This document shows, in pieces, positions 44,501 through 59,046 of a stretch of DNA of 64,000 nucleotides (positions are counted from its first letter, which is position 1; each line of letters starts with the position of its first letter). Under the pieces are notes generated by a model. It was not told where the DNA came from. It ran no database searches and worked only from the letters and a program-made list of their open reading frames with translations. Location of the stretch: the NCBI GenBank assembly GCA_002286715.1, contig NSJX01000065.1:27919-91918 (forward strand), written 5' to 3'. A program made the translations under genes and the position numbers. Origin of the DNA: Dentipellis sp. KUC8613. Taxonomy: Eukaryota > Basidiomycota > Agaricomycetes > Russulales > Hericiaceae.

Positions 44501-47500
44501 TCTTCGACACATGAAATTTCTTCTTGTGTCTTCTCCTGTCGATTGAATGTTTGATGGTGGCCGTGTCCTCTAGGTAAATCTCAATTTCTTCATCACTACC
44601 ACGGCCAATAAGAATGACTAGCACGCGATTGCTTTCGAGAAGTTGTGTATGCCTAGAGGACAATGTCAAAATGACGCGAAAGGAAGAAAGCGGGACTGAC
44701 ATGTTGGTGCATTGAGTAGGCACGTCAAATACAATTGCTTGCTTTGTATCTGCGATCGGTTTGGGGACAAAGTTAGAATTCAATTGCAATTCCTCTTTCT
44801 CGCCTGAAGGGAGGCTGAATGGGTAGATGGTACAGCGAAGTACGGGATCGTGGAGGTGATATTTTTTTCCAGTGAGCCAGTATACATCTGTGTGCCCTAT
44901 GTCAGCTCGAGTAGACTAGATTTATGAAATATAAGTATGTAATACACCTCGACTTCGATGATAGGCATTGCCAATTTCGAGACGATCGATAGTAACTTGC
45001 CTATTGTATGGATCAATAACCTGAATCTCCGGATCAACGCGCGGACTTACTGTCGAGCATGCACTGTAGACTCTTGGTTGACCTCTTTGATAAACGTTGA
45101 GCGCACCAAGGCCTTCGCTTGATCTTCCTCGTCCGCAATCTTCGACTGGAGTTGGCTTTGGCAATGGCCTAGCTGTATTGTGACGAGGCGATGGGGCAGT
45201 GAACGGAGCAGGAGAGAAATCTTGTCTTGAAGAACAGTTTCCGTAATCGTCTTGACCTTATTGACAAGAGCCTGCGAGGCAGTAGGATCTTTTGCATGAA
45301 ACTTGTTGAGGTCCCGAATGAATTTGGTGTCCTCGGTCGCACGTGCCAGTTTTTGAGCTTCCTCGACTATATGATCGCTTTCGGTGAGTAATCCATCACC
45401 GAACTGCCATACCTTGCCAATGACCCGCTTTCCATATTTGCCCACCTTCTCCCACACGCCTGCGTTTTCTGTTGAGTCCTGATCGTCCTCCCCAGGAAGA
45501 CTCTGAGCAAGAGCTGCTCTGATAAGGAATACATCTTTTGCTGCCAGGACGTTCTCTATCAATTCCAGGACTGCAGGGGCATCTAGGTCCCTAATTTGTA
45601 CGAGGGCCAGTTCTATGACGAGAAATCGTAGTTTCACAGCCCGGAACTCTGGAGCGATGAGGTGATCGAACCCAGCATTGGTGAATGCCTCGACGAATGA
45701 TTGTTCCATGTCCTTATATCGCGAGAAAAGGCTCGTAAGGTAGTCTGTGTCATGAGAATTTATTCAGTGGCCGAAATAACTAGCATAGAAAAAACTGTTC
45801 ACTTGATTCGTGAGGGTTTGTACCGTCAGCCTGAATGGAGCCTGGGGTTCCGAGAGAAAGACTCCTGTTCCAAGATACTGCATGAGACTCTTTATTGCGA
45901 TCGAATGAAGAGGGGGCATGCGTACGGATACATCTGAGCGACACGAGCAATCATGGCTTCTCGTAGACTATCAGTGAGTTGAGGCACGGACTTCGAGACC
46001 TCGTCGTTCATGATTTTTCCCTCTGCATCCCGCTTTGCTTGAGAATCTGCTTCTATGCGCCGCATACCTTCTTTCCATGCTTTGGACTGTTCGTGCCATC
46101 GGCGACTTGGTCTCAACTTTATTATGGTGTCCAATGCGATGTCGTCCAATTTCTCGGAAAGTACAACGGATTCCACAGACCTATGTAACAAGCGAAATTT
46201 ATCAGCGTGAAACCGATCGAAAAGATTTTACATACAAGAGATTGCTCAGGTGGGTTTTATTGCATTCGGTGCCAGCGCTGAACGTTTCGACCGCGTATGT
46301 GGATGGTGAGAATTCTACTGTCATGAAACCCTGTGAAGTTTCGCCTAACACCAGCTTTGGCTTGAACATGTCAACGGGAAAGGCTTGCTGTGCTGGCGGC
46401 TCTTTGCTTTTGATCCTGTTTGAGGTCAACTGATATAGAGATTGGTATCACACGATGCAACTGTACGAAACTCCTCTTACTATAAAACCAGGACGAGTAG
46501 TGACATTTTCCTCCTGTTCATTCGTCTCTGCGACCGTGAAGGTGAAGATTCTGTCATTGTCGGTGAAGTCTGATATATTGTCGATTGGTTCGTCATCCTC
46601 TTCGAGCCACACGATGTCGCGAACACATTCAGCAGAGATAAGTGCAATATTCTGATCACATATCTTCGTGAGGTATCTGATCACCCCATAAGTATGTGTC
46701 CGCGCCCATAAACCAGCTACTTACCGAATGAATGTCACTCTGTTGCGTGCCACGGCCGAAACAGCAGCATCATCCCAGGTCGTGGGCTCGGGCCAGTAAA
46801 CGACGTAGATCTTGTTTTCCGTATCAGAGAACTCCGGCGGCTTCACGAAATATAGCCCTGAGCTCAAAGTCGGCTCGGATACGCCGGATAGGTCATCTTC
46901 TGGTCGGCATAGCTTGCTTTTTCTAGTTGCTTCAAGTAAGTCATTGGGATCCTCAGCCAATCAGGTGTAAAGCTTACATAGCGTTGTCGATAGCTCCGAT
47001 TGATACAAGAAACTTTGCGATTTCCTCCCTGATGCCATAAACTCCGACGGGTCGTACACTCAGCTTGTCAAGCGCCTTGAAGTTAACTTTTGTCAAGGAC
47101 GTATAAGCGCCGGGATGCAGGGTCTCGACGAAATCTCGAAGGGAATCCTGGCAAATGACGATCTTCGCCACTGGTTTCCCATAAAGTAAGGCTATACCTA
47201 ACTCGCTAATGAAAAAGGCTGCCCACCTTGGCCACCACTTCCCTGATCGCTGATAAGATCCAGGACTCGGTATATCCCAGGCATCTTCTTCACCAAGTCC
47301 ATATCGTCTGCATAGGAGATCTGTGTGGGCGTAGATATTTCTTGTGTTGCTTGGCTGTCAGGTATGTTGAGTTCTTCGAGACGTTGTGTGAGTGAATCGT
47401 GAAACTGCTGATCGATTTCCGTTTTTGCATCACTCTGCATACGAGAACTGGTCAATACAACGAAGATCATCTATATGATGGATGCTACCTGAATGTTGGG

Positions 47501-47945
47501 GACTACTTCGATACCGGGAGCCATTTGTGTACTAGTTACATCGACTTCGCGTCTGGAAGGCGGCATGGAGACATAAGCATCTGAGTCAGAGTCGGTATCA
47601 GAAGGGGTGTGTTTCTCCTTTGAGCCAAGTGATTCATTATATCCCTGTGCTTCCTTGAGGACCAGCCTGGGTAGCACAGAAATACGCGAACGGCGTACCA
47701 CGGGAGCTCGATCGGAGGTATCGACGCCATGTTCGAGATCGGGTACTATACAGGGCAACACAATTGAGACTGCCTTCTTATCCCAGATGATTGTACGCAC
47801 CATCAACAGATATTGAGACAGTTTCTTCATCTTGATGCCCACCGCCTCCGGTATCTGGACCTAGTATCATTAGCCGTGATAACTACTTACGTCTGATACT
47901 GATAGATTGTAAGGAATTACCTCCAGCATGGTCATCCGCGTTCAT
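38502..47945 (-). CDS. Giant GBP/VLIG-like GTPase with Cys-rich and vWA domains, paralog A
   Basis: The start is read as ATG at 47943-47945 (MNADDHAG, spliced to DTGGGGHQDEETVSISVDG). Modules in order: acidic disordered N terminus with DTDSDSDAYVSMPPS (47.6 kb); PTQISYADDMDLVKKMPGIY and a folded region to 46.2 kb; helices (45.7-45.05 kb); a beta-rich region like a degenerate propeller (44.8-43.65 kb). The GTPase has P-loop GEQSVGKS (43159-43182), TTEGVWLS and LDFEG near 42990, then HSIERSAQEDTFLVLFNTAI. A helical linker follows (MKTLMAKLK). The Cys/His-rich region is CKAQCSSCQLLC...HKCIHDCGFC, HMCSAPLHMCG, CEDRLCPVTCQLCKQLC (41.75-40.8 kb). WRRTGFKDPYSREE leads to a vWA domain with FVIDRSGSMT (about 39.5-39.4 kb), GRTNF and FLSDG. 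It ends KPRGSLLR at 38502. More than 25 introns; about 2,500 residues. The function is unknown. GBP/VLIG relatives are immune GTPases in animals. Confidence 0.82.
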
Positions 47946-48970
47946 CCTGAATGTCGACTGTCTTTGATGGTGGGCCAGTGTGGGTAGGGGAGTGCAACTG
48001 GGAGACCCTGATGCAGATCGTCGTGGTCAGAAAGATAAGGGGGTTAAGGGTTGACGGAAAGGGTAGAGGAGACAGCCTGGGCGCCAGACGGCGACTGACC
48101 TTCATCGCGTGTCGCTCTCTTCTCGAACGGCACACTTCACACTTCCAGATGCGGTGAGGTTCCCTGGTGATCTACCGTCATGGCCGAACCAGAATCCGCA
48201 GCACTACCCTAATGGCCCTTTCGGCCCCTTGTTCCCATCCTACCAATTCGAGCCTCTGCGCGCTTCAATGATGAAGTTGCCATCCAGCGTCTCGGGATTT
48301 TGTCCAGGGCGGCCAGTTGCTCATTTGAAGTTGATCTACGGTGACTAGTCCTTCTGGACGACAGTCCAGTCACGAGTATATCAAAGCGGGTCCGAACGCT
48401 GAGAAGCACACGGTGAGTAGACTATCTCATATTAGCAGGTGCCCTGATGTTCGCTTCGATTGTCGATGGTACGAACGGCATCGACGCCTCTTGAGGACAT
48501 TGCGATAATGCAGAGCATTTCGAATGTTCTGATCGGCTTCAGAGTCCAGTCGATGCAGCCATGATGATGGTCATTTGAATGGAGTCGGTGACAAAGTCAT
48601 AGGTTTGCTCGGCTGGCGGGCTTCGCTGAGCGCATCGACATGCAGCGGCGGCGCGGCGGGTCCTAGCGGCGTTTGCCGCTCCCTCCGATGCGGCACAAGT
48701 ACTTCTCACTGGCGGACTTGGAGCTTAACTAAAGTTCTTGCCTCCTCCCTGCCTCTGACGCTATCCTAAATGATGCTGCCTATAATGCTTGTCCATTGCG
48801 ATAGAATACCCAATGTATTGGACACTTCGTAGACCGAGTCTAATTACGCCACTACACAAATACAACGCGAGCACATATTGAACATGTCCCTTCCCGCCAA
48901 GATCATACAAAAATCCACCTATCATCGATAACCATGTGAAGCAGGAAAACCACCAAGACGAACTCTTCTC
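47946..48970. other. Intergenic region between paralogs A and B
   Basis: About 1.0 kb holding the promoter of paralog A and the 3' end of paralog B. There is no frame longer than about 80 codons and no family match. No obvious sequence sharing with the B-C spacer was seen by eye. A short GC-rich stretch (GCGGCGGCGCGGCGGG) lies near 48640-48662. Confidence 0.45.
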
Positions 48971-51900
48971 TCAGCGAAGTAACGAGCCGCGCGGTTTCCT
49001 CATTGTCTCTGCAATTGCCAGGAATGTCTCCGCCAGACGAACCTTTCGAGCAAAAAGGTGAACGACAGCAACGAGAAGGACATGCTGGGGCACACTTACG
49101 GTATCAATGGCCTCGTGGAAAGAAGACGGGGTAGATCGATGACCATTTGGGTCTGGCAACGCTTGGTTTTGTACATCCAGAGCGAGTTCTGCCATACTCC
49201 GTAGAGTATCTGTCGCCGTTTGCTGACCAAACGAGATTGTTTGGATAGAAAGCGGTTTTCTGACGGGAATATTCGTGAGCACATACGAATATTTTCGGCT
49301 CAAATTTGAACAACTGACCCTCTTTGCGCAGCATCCTGGCACATCGCATCAACCGTGTTACTGAGGGTGTCATCATTGAACCAACTTTCGCCATCGGACA
49401 GAAATATAACAATGGTATCGCTGATGGAGTTTCTGTCAGAGAACGAAAGTTCACCCTCGGGGCTTACTTACCGATCATCACGCCAATTATTTACCATAAC
49501 GGCTTGAGCACACTGTATCGCCGCAGAGAAACTTGTCGCCCCAGAAGGCTCCGTGTCCAAAACCATGCCGAGTAGTTCATCGGGGGAACTAGTGACATCG
49601 TCTGCGAGCGACGTATATGCGTTATGATCGAAAAAGATGACACTATAAGCATCGCGGCGAGCTGGTGCATGAGTGATTCCTTGGCGCGCGGCGTTGAGAG
49701 TCACAGCTGCCTGGCGAGCTGTCCAAAAGCTATAGAGTGCGGAAAAGACTGCCCCGAGTCTGTTGTCACACCTTCTGGCGATGCGATTTGTGGCTGGAGC
49801 ATCCGGTAGCGGGCGCCGATCCTGTTCGGTCATAGATCCCGATCTAAGGAAATGATATTCAATCTGAAGGATGAGCGAAGTGATCAATCAAGCATACTTA
49901 TCGACAACAAAAATCCTAGAGAATGATATGGGGGTAAGGCCCAGGTTCCTTCGAGACAAAGGAACACATACACATGGAACGGCGGCGGGAGTGCGAAAGC
50001 TGGGTTTTGACAAGTGAAATGATGCCCGCCAATCGCCGAGACGTATCCTGGGCCGTTGGCGGCGAGCACCATGTGTTGGTTAGCATGAGCAGAGTGGAAC
50101 AGCGGCAGGGTACAGAAGGAAGGTTGCGCAGGATTTGTCGCGGTCGCGGAGTGCTCGGGACCTAGTTGCACAGCAAGCATGTTATATCAGTATTCTCTAA
50201 TCGTTTATTTAATCGTTCGTGTCACCTGCACACATTGTATCGCTGCCGGTCGTCGAACATGAGCACCAGGAAAATCTAGAGTGAAAAGAGCTCACCAGCT
50301 TGCAAAGTTCGTTTGTTCTTCTCTGGAGTATGGATCTGCAACAGACGGAATTTAAATCGAGATGCATCAGTAAATGGTATCACGCATCGACCCACCTTTG
50401 AAACCTGCACGGGCTGTTTAGTTGTTCAATCTACTCGTCAAGAAAAATCGTGCTCACCCGTTCGCCGCCAATATAACCCATGCGTGATATAGTCCTTGGG
50501 TCTCCCAGGCTCCGGCAAGAATGGCTGGAATATGTGCTCCATCTCGGCACCTTCACAATTTTCATCAGCCTCCGTACGGCACCAGTCAATATGCACATGT
50601 CTGCCAAGCGAAGTGCAGACAAGGTTACACATCATGGGTGCGCCATCGTCATTTGTCGAAAACTTGCGGCCTTCATGCTCGATACTCGTACCGTCGGGCC
50701 CATCTATCGCCCACCGCGCCCGCGACATGGATCCGTGTGAAGTCTCATGTTCTCGTTGCGTGTGACCTAGTGTAAGATGAGACTCAGCGCACGAGCACGA
50801 AGATCAAACACTAACCGAGCGGTAGCGTGCAATAATATCCGCAATGGTCGCATCTATATTTTCTGTAAGCGGTCAATGTTCGACAGTGGGAGATGCCACG
50901 GACGCACCGTGACTCGCAAAAATGGAATGGCCGCGGTTCTGAACTGTGACAATGAGGACCTCGATGCTCTGTTTGATCAGGAGGAATACGCTTGATGCAA
51001 TCGAGACGTCTTGCGGCTGGTAAATGGTGGATGAGACAAGGGAACATGACCATTTCACACACGATGACCGACCTTGTGTGTACTAAAAAGTCTTGTGAAC
51101 AAGTTTCAGGATATTCAATTAGATAAAGCACACACCTTCGTGTACTGGAAAGTCTCGTGTTTGCCAGTAAAGGTAGCCTCAATGGAGTGAGGGTGTGTCT
51201 CAATTTGACATATGCCTGCGTCTGCACACAGAGCGTTACACGAATGCTCTTGGCTACATCATTCGTTAGCAGGATCCTTTGTAGGATTGATTCAGTAAGA
51301 CGGACCCGCAAAGATGATTTTGCCCTTCTTCAAGCCCGTGCAAGTGCTCGTGTCTGCAAAGTTGTTTGCAGAGTTGACAAGCAACCGGACACAGCCGGTC
51401 ATCGCATTTGTGGATTGTGTGTTCTTCGTGGCTATAATGTCATGAATAAGTATTTCACATGGCGATAACGCAATGAAAGCGGACCTGGGAACACAGCAAG
51501 TTCCAGCACATGACCATCTCTTTCCACTGGGGAGCAGAATATCTGCAAGATCACAGGGCTGTATACATGTTCCGGGTTGAGATCAAGCATCCAGACGGAG
51601 ATCGATTTTGTTACCTTTCCGCACATATGGAGAGGTGCCGAGCACATATGAACACCGTCGACATGACCCAATGCCTGAGAGTTATCGTGTCAGTATCGAC
51701 CGTTCTCTGCAACAACTCTGTTACTGACCTTTGTGCACTCCCCCATGCAGCCTTGCTTGTCTCGAAGCTTACAGGGATCGCCGCAGAGATGCGACGTTAT
51801 ATTACATCTGGGACGGTGAAACATGAACGAGGAAGAACGACGCCTTAAGAGAGGTTTTGCAAACACTTACACGTGTTTTCCTGGATGTCCAGCGCTACTG

Positions 51901-54900
51901 CCTAGTCAGAATGGCGAATTATCGTCATCAAAAGCAAGACTTACGCCATTCCGCACGGCTTTTCAACATTAGCCTTAGCACAGAAACCACAGTCGTGGAT
52001 GCACTTATGGGCAGTCTTGCAATTATGTGCACCTTCGTGAAGACGACCTTGTATGCACAACAGCTGACATGTTGAGCACTGTGCCTTGCAGAGTTGGACG
52101 CTGGCCTTCAGTTCTACGCTTGCATTGTTGAAAGTCCGACGTAGATCTTCGACACTGGCATGATTCGCTTGAAATCTGGAGACATTCACCGATATCCATT
52201 CGCGGACATGGTCGATACGCATGTCTGCTAAAGCATTTAGGTGAGTTGCGAGCTCTTGAACCCACTCATTGTCAGACTGGTGCTGGCGAAGAGATGCCCT
52301 ATCCCAATTATCTTGCAACGTGGCAAGCACATCTTCGCGGTTCATCCCGTCACTTGAACCCAACAGCTCCGTAACACTGAAGAGTGCACCGGAATCAGGT
52401 TTATCGATCGGCAAATCTGTATCCAGGTTCTAAAGCCAGCAGTCAGCGCATCCATTACAATAATAAGTATGATATGGGGTGCTTGCCTTAAGAGGTTCCG
52501 CATCCGGCTGTATGTCGAAGAGCCCCGCGTGTAGTGCAATTGAAAGGTGTGAAAGTAGCGTCTGCGCACGATGGGTGGCCATTGTCTCTAATGAAATTTT
52601 CAGCAGACTCGATGTGAGGGAGTATTTTGGAGGACTCACGTGAAAGTGCACCCCAGTCGTTTGCCTATGATTGATGGTAAGTCAAACATTCCGAACAATA
52701 TGTCTGCCCCAGCTACGCGCCTTTAGCTTCGCCATCAAGGTTTTCATTGTGTGAAGGAACTCCCCGGCTGCACGGTGGGTCGTAGGCTGATCCTCCAAAA
52801 TGACTCGAACAGTATGGAATAACTGGTAGAACTCGTTGGATTCAATCACCGGCCACGGGATAATGTTCAGCTTTCCGGCATGAAGACGGGATATGAAGTT
52901 GGCATCACGTTCTTCATGGACGATTTTCTGGAACTTCAACGAGAATCTATGTTTCATAGGGTTAGAATCCCCGCCAGTAGGGAGAAATATAAAATATTCT
53001 CGGACATACTCTCGTGTGATATCAAATTTGTCCGTATCGACAACATCCTTCACGGGAGTTCGGTCAAATGACGAAGCCGATAACCTATACATTCAACATA
53101 CCTTGATGATGATGAGGAGTCTTGACTGGAATAAAGATGGATTTGCTGCCGGGTCTAGGATATTTGCGCTTGATTGGAAGGATTGAAATAGGCCCGTGAT
53201 GTCACGACTGAGAGCGAAATTGTTCCGGAAGAGAACCTGCTCTATGGCTCAGCACCCGTGCACGTTCGCGAAAGAAAATTCGTACAAGGTTTGATATTGC
53301 GGTATTGAATAGCACCAGAAAGGTGTCTTCTTGTGCGGACCGCTCGATGCTGTGAACGCCTACATGTTCTTGAGGATAAGTTTTCTACGAACTAAATGAA
53401 ATCACTAACCTTCAAAATCCAATGCGACGATCAAATTGTTAGCAGTCGGCGTGACGGACAGCCAAACGCCCTCTAAATGATGCTACGATCAGTTCTGATT
53501 CTGGGTCGCAGAGTGGGCACCGACCTGTAGTCCGCATAGCACTCCCGGCGAACGAAGTATCCGCCAAATGGTTGAGTGCGAAGCTCTTGCCGACAGACTG
53601 CTCTCCCATTGAGGAGACAACTTTCACCGGCTGCGAAAGTCATTAAATAAGAAATGTATTGTATTAGAAATTCGAGTTCCCTACCTTCGAGGCCAGATAT
53701 GACTGGAAAATGGATTCGTACCAGCCAAAAGACATGTTGTCCACGATGCGGCTGACATCGGCCCCGAGCAGATTTTTCTCCAGGTCTGCGGAGTATACGC
53801 CATCCTTCAGTGGTATGAACCTATTTTCACGGCAAACAGCAATATGGATTGGAATCAGGCAAAGTAGCCCAACAAGCCATTCTCCCACCCGCAAAACTGA
53901 GATGTCGAGAACAGTGTCGGTTTCCGCCAAAAGCCGTTCAGGAAGCGTTGAGAGTATTGACAATTTGCTCAGCTCGTCCCCAGTCGGCTTTCGAGTCTGC
54001 TTCTCGAAAGATTCGATCATATGTTGGAAGTAGGTAGGGAAAGGATAGTCGTCGCGATCGCAAACGAAAACAAGTGCTTTCTCACGACGCCAATTGGTGG
54101 ATGAAATGGTACTATGCCCGATGGCGGACTGCACGGGGAAGCGTGTCCACATTTCCGAGTGACAGTCAATGAGGCAATTGTGAGCCGTGGAATGATCGCC
54201 ATGATGACCTTTCTTCCCCTTGCCTCCGTATTCTGTGAACATGAATTCCGTCACGTTGCTCGTGATATCTAGTGCAACAGATTTGCAGGTATGAGAAGAC
54301 GCGTCGAGTGCCAGTAAGTGGACCGTCGATTTGTTGACGAATGACGTCAAGGTAACATCGTCGATTGGAAGGTCAGGCAAATCAAGCGAAAGCCCTGTAG
54401 ACGAGCCAAAGGTGCTCGTGTGGTAGCCTGTCAAAGTGGGAACAGAATCTTGATGAGTGAGCGCCAGTAAACAAGATCCATCTGGCGAGGACCAAACTTT
54501 CGAAGGACGGCTTTGGAGTGTGACAGAGGCAGGGCTATTGCAGGTTAAGACATGGCCTAGTGATGCACCATTATTTGAACAACTTACCGAAATTGTAACG
54601 TCACGAAAGAATAGATTCGTGCACGAAGGTGACTATCGATCAGCAGGATCTCTTCGGTTCCCGAGATGAAACAAGCATGGCAGATCGCGACCTCAGAACT
54701 GTACTCCTTGAACCACGGTGCAAGGTCTACTTTGGCGACTGCCTGTAGTGTTCTCAGGGACTCGTCGAATGCATACAAATGGAGTTGCAGCTGAGAATTG
54801 CAACATTAGCGCGAACAATCACCCAAGCATAAGGTTTGAAGCACCTTGGATGACCCGCATACAGCCAAATTACGCTTACTTTCATCAAATGCAAAGAGAA

Positions 54901-57900
54901 TCCCATCGCCAATTTTCTCCGTATGAAACTTCTTTTTGGCCTTTCCCTTGCTAATAGCGCTGTTGATGGAAGCCGGATCCTCCAGGTATATCTCAACCTC
55001 TCCCATACCATCACGAGTGATGAGTATTACAAGCACTCGGTTGTTCTCGAGGAACTGTACATGTCTGAGAATCCAAAGACGTAAGAAACGATATGATAGG
55101 GAACGCGGGATGCATGACTCACCTGACGACGCAATGAGTGCGTATCTCGAATTCAATAGCTTGTTTCGCATCTGCGATTGGCTTCGGAACAAACTTGCGG
55201 TCCAGTTGTAACTCATGTCTTTCCTCCGTCGACAAGCTAAACGGGAATATATTGCAACGAATCACGGGCTCGTGGAGGAAGTACTGGCAGCCAGAGATTC
55301 GGTAAGTATCTATAAGCCACGGATGAGTTGGGATGATGACGCAGCAACAGTTGTAGTTACCCAGATGGTAGATGCGTCTGACCTCGAGATGCTCGAAATG
55401 GATCCGTCTGAGCGAAAGATCAGAACGATAGTGGCTCTTCAAATTAGAGACTTACACTGGAGCTGAAGGCGGAGCCTCGCTGTTCACCCCGTTGATGAAA
55501 GCAGTACGCAAAAGTGACTTGGCACGCGCTTTCTCGCCGGCAAGTTCGAGCTTCAGCTGCTTCTTGCAAGTCACGTCCTGTATTGCCAGGATGCGATGAG
55601 GCAGCCGTTTAAGAATAGAGGATATTCTTGATCGAAGAACATCCGCTGCAACGCTCTTGATTTTTGCAACGAAGGATTGCAATGTTCTATTGTCGGCAGG
55701 GAATGTCTCGAGATCGATGAGGAACTTAGCGTCGACAGTGTCTTGCACAAGGGTCTTTGCGTCCTGAACTAGATCGCGATTGCGGGCTGATTGAGGTTCG
55801 TTAGACCCCGCTAGATAACCCCAGACCTTCTGTTGAACTTTAGTCAACAAACCGGCATTCTCCTCCGCACTTGGAGTGCGACTAGCTGAAGGTTTCGAAG
55901 AGATCGCTTCACGTATCTTGTCTTCTGTACTTGCGCGAAGAATCCTTCTAAGGAGCTCGTCGACACCAGAGGAGGCCAGAGCTTCGTCTTTGAGGGCGAG
56001 CTGTATAACGGCGAATTGCAGCTTTAGACGCCGGAACTCCGCGTTGTTCAGCTTCTCGAAATCAGCTTTGTTCAACTCGTCATTGTAAAGCTGCTGCATG
56101 CCGCTGTACATTGTGAAAAGGTTCGTGATGTACTCTGCAAGACATTGTGTCAACGCCAGGACGAAATAGCTCGAAGGATGCCGTTACCTTGTGCACCATG
56201 GGTCGGAGTATCTGCAGGCATAGGGCCAAGTGAAGAAGGAGAAAGAGTGCTACAGAAAAGCGACTCATTAATACAAGGATCCCATTCACATTACGAAGAT
56301 ACTCGTACGTACGGGTAAATGCGAGCAACATGCTTGATTACGGCTTCTCGCAAACTTTCTTCTAGCTGACGCAGGCTGCCATCGAGTTGTTCTTTCAGAT
56401 TTCGCTGCCTGTCTTCCGACTGCATTTGAAACCTTTTCTCCAAGTCCGAGTTTCCTGTCGCCCTCTCGACACATTGCGGGAGCCAGCGACCTTTGGGCTT
56501 TAGCTTCGTGATGATGTCCAACGCCTCATCGTCCAACGACTCGGAAAGAGTTACACACTCGACGCTCCTTCAGTCGTGAGGGTGATGAGCCGCAGGGAAC
56601 AGAAGTATTGCAAAGATAGGACTGACAGTAGGTCACGAAGGTGGGTCACATAAAATTCGCGTCTTATATCAAACACCTCGGTTGTTGTTTCGGGAGGTGA
56701 GAACTTCATCACCATGAACCCTTGCGAGGTTTCACCCTGTATCAACTTCGGCTTGAACATATCAATGTCAAGCGAGTCGGATCCCTCGGGCAATCTATGG
56801 GCTCTTATGTACTTCGAAGTCAACTGTCACAAACATGTGTCAGTGCTTCATAAAGAAAGCGATTGAATGATAATCTGCTACCGTAAAACCAGGATGAACA
56901 GTGATGTTTTCCTCTTGTTCGTTCATTGTTTCGACTTCAAAGGTGAAGACCCTGTCGGTGCTCGTGACGTTGGGCATTGCCACAGTTGATGTATCACCTT
57001 GGCCGTGCCATACAATGGTGCGAGCGCATTCAGCAGATATAAGCGCGACATTTTGGTCGCACAACTTTGTCAGGTACCTACCCGCCTTATGAGTATACAT
57101 TAACCACTCGCAGTACAATCACCTACCTCATGAACGTCACTCGATTACGCGCCACCGCGGATACAGCAGAATCGTCCCATGTCGTTGACTCAGGCCAATA
57201 GACAACATAGATCTTGTTTTCCGTGGCGGAGAACTCGGGAGGCTTGACGAAATACAACCCTGATCTAAGGACGGGCTCGGAAACGGACGACAAGTCATCT
57301 TCGGGCCGGCACATCCTGCTCATGCTAAGAAACAGAATAAACATTGACATGCGGCTCGGAATAGAAACTTGGCAGAACTCACATGTTCTCGTCAATGGCA
57401 CCAATCGACACCAGAAACCCTGCTATCTCCTCTCTGATCCCATATATCCCAACGGGCCGTACGTTCAACTTATCAAGAGCCTTGAAATCGACCTTGGTTA
57501 GCGATGTATAAGCTCCGGGGTACATGGATTCGACGAAGTCTCGTAAAGAGTCTTGGGAAATGACGATCTTGGCGACTACTTTCCGGGTCAGGTGATATCC
57601 AGCATTCTTGATACTAGAGAATGCCTACCAAGGCCTCCACTGCCTTGATCGCTGATGAGATCGAGGATACGATAAACACCTGGCATCATTTTCACGAGAT
57701 CCATGTCGCTCGTATATGATATCTGAGTAGGCGTGGCTGCCAAGTCGCGGGCTTCTTGCATGTCCATGTCCTGATTCGCGGGCGTTTCTAAAGCCCTGAG
57801 ACGTTGTGCGAGCGACTCGGGCAGACTCTGCACGTTGCTCGTCTCCGTAGTCATCTCTATATCAGGTAGCATTTCGGGGCCAGATGCCGTGGGGATGCTC

Positions 57901-58280
57901 TGGCCATCCGCCTCACCTCGAGACGGTGGCAATGACATGAAGACATCAGAGTCGGTGTCAGAGTCAATGCTGCTCTGATTCTGAACAGCACGGTTCATCT
58001 CACAGTCCAGGAAGAGGAGAAAGTAGCTAGAACTCACTGTGGAATCCTGGTTGTGGGTATCGACTTCAGTATCGGGTTCTGGCATTGAAATGACTTCGTT
58101 AAGAAGGTTCACGACGCACGACGTGAGACAACTGCTCGCACCATCAATGCTTATCATCGCAGTGTCTTCATCGTGATAGCCTTCAAGTCGGCCGCCTATT
58201 CCTGTCGCCGTCAGCTCAAGTCGCAGCTACAACGGCTCAGGCTGGAACAAAGGCACACCTGGATCGGCGGAACTTGTCAT
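48971..58280 (-). CDS. Giant GBP/VLIG-like GTPase with Cys-rich and vWA domains, paralog B
   Basis: The start at 58278-58280 gives MTSSADPG, spliced across an intron ending GGCGACAG to IGGRLEGYHDEDTAMISIDG, which matches the equivalent HQDEETVSISVDG of paralog A. Module order is the same: acidic N terminus (DTDSDVFMSLPPS near 57.95 kb), VKMMPGVYRILDLISDQGSG, helical exons (56.15-55.45 kb), beta-rich exons (55.4-54.05 kb), then the GTPase with GEQSVGKS (53583-53606). The linker is LHTMKTLMAKLKA. The Cys-rich block is CKAQCSTCQLLC...HKCIHDCGFC (52.1 kb). The vWA domain has FVVDKSGSMT (about 49.9-49.8 kb), TSFSAAIQCAQ and VIFLSDG (49.4 kb). It ends KPRGSLLR at 48971. All metal-site and P-loop residues are kept, so it looks functional. 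It is the complete paralog with the clearest start and stop. Confidence 0.83.
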
Positions 58281-59046
58281 TGCAGAGAAAGGGAACTCTG
58301 GGGCGGAATGATGGGGAAGCGAGAGATATAGAGGAGATACGGGGCACCTTTTGATAGAAGAGAAACCTTGTGGTAGAGGTTAGGGATGGGAGATAGGGTC
58401 GAGGGCTGACAAGACCAAGACGGCGACCCAACGGCGACCTGCCATACACGCGTCGCGTCGCGTGTCTCCAAAGTGGCTCACCGTGACCACGCCGGCGCGT
58501 GCACGAACAAAGGGACGTCCTGTTAAGTAGCCTGTCACCGAGTCCTTACTGTTATTCATCGAATTAGTCCTAGTACCCATCAGGTCTCTGGAGTCTGAGG
58601 TGATGCCATGGGTCATCAAGGATGCCCCGGGCCTCCTACTAGTAGTCATGGAATCCGATGCTGCTTGGTACCGATGCCAGACAGTTTTCGCCTATTCCGA
58701 ACGAGTGAGTTCCGCTACTGGTTTACGCTGTGTCAAAAGGCTGCACCGCTGGGCGTTCGAGCGCAGAGTGATTTGGATGGCTCGATGGTGGTGACGTGTG
58801 ACTAGCAGGCTCGATGCTTGGGCCGAAACGGGCCGACTCAACGCGACGACTGATCAATGCAACAATGTATCAACTGTTCAACCCTACGTGATGACTGAAC
58901 TTCTTCATTGAATCAGTCAAGTATTGGCCGCAATAGTCACTGGTACACCACGGTACGTGCGTCATAAATTTACACTATTCCTGCAAGGTTCCACGCTGAA
59001 CCTCCATGCATCAACACATCGCCTCGAATAAGATCATGACTAGTTT
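58281..59046. other. Intergenic region between paralogs B and C
   Basis: 766 bases containing the promoter of paralog B and the 3' end of paralog C. Only frames shorter than 90 codons occur, with no recognisable domain, repeat or RNA gene. Confidence 0.45.
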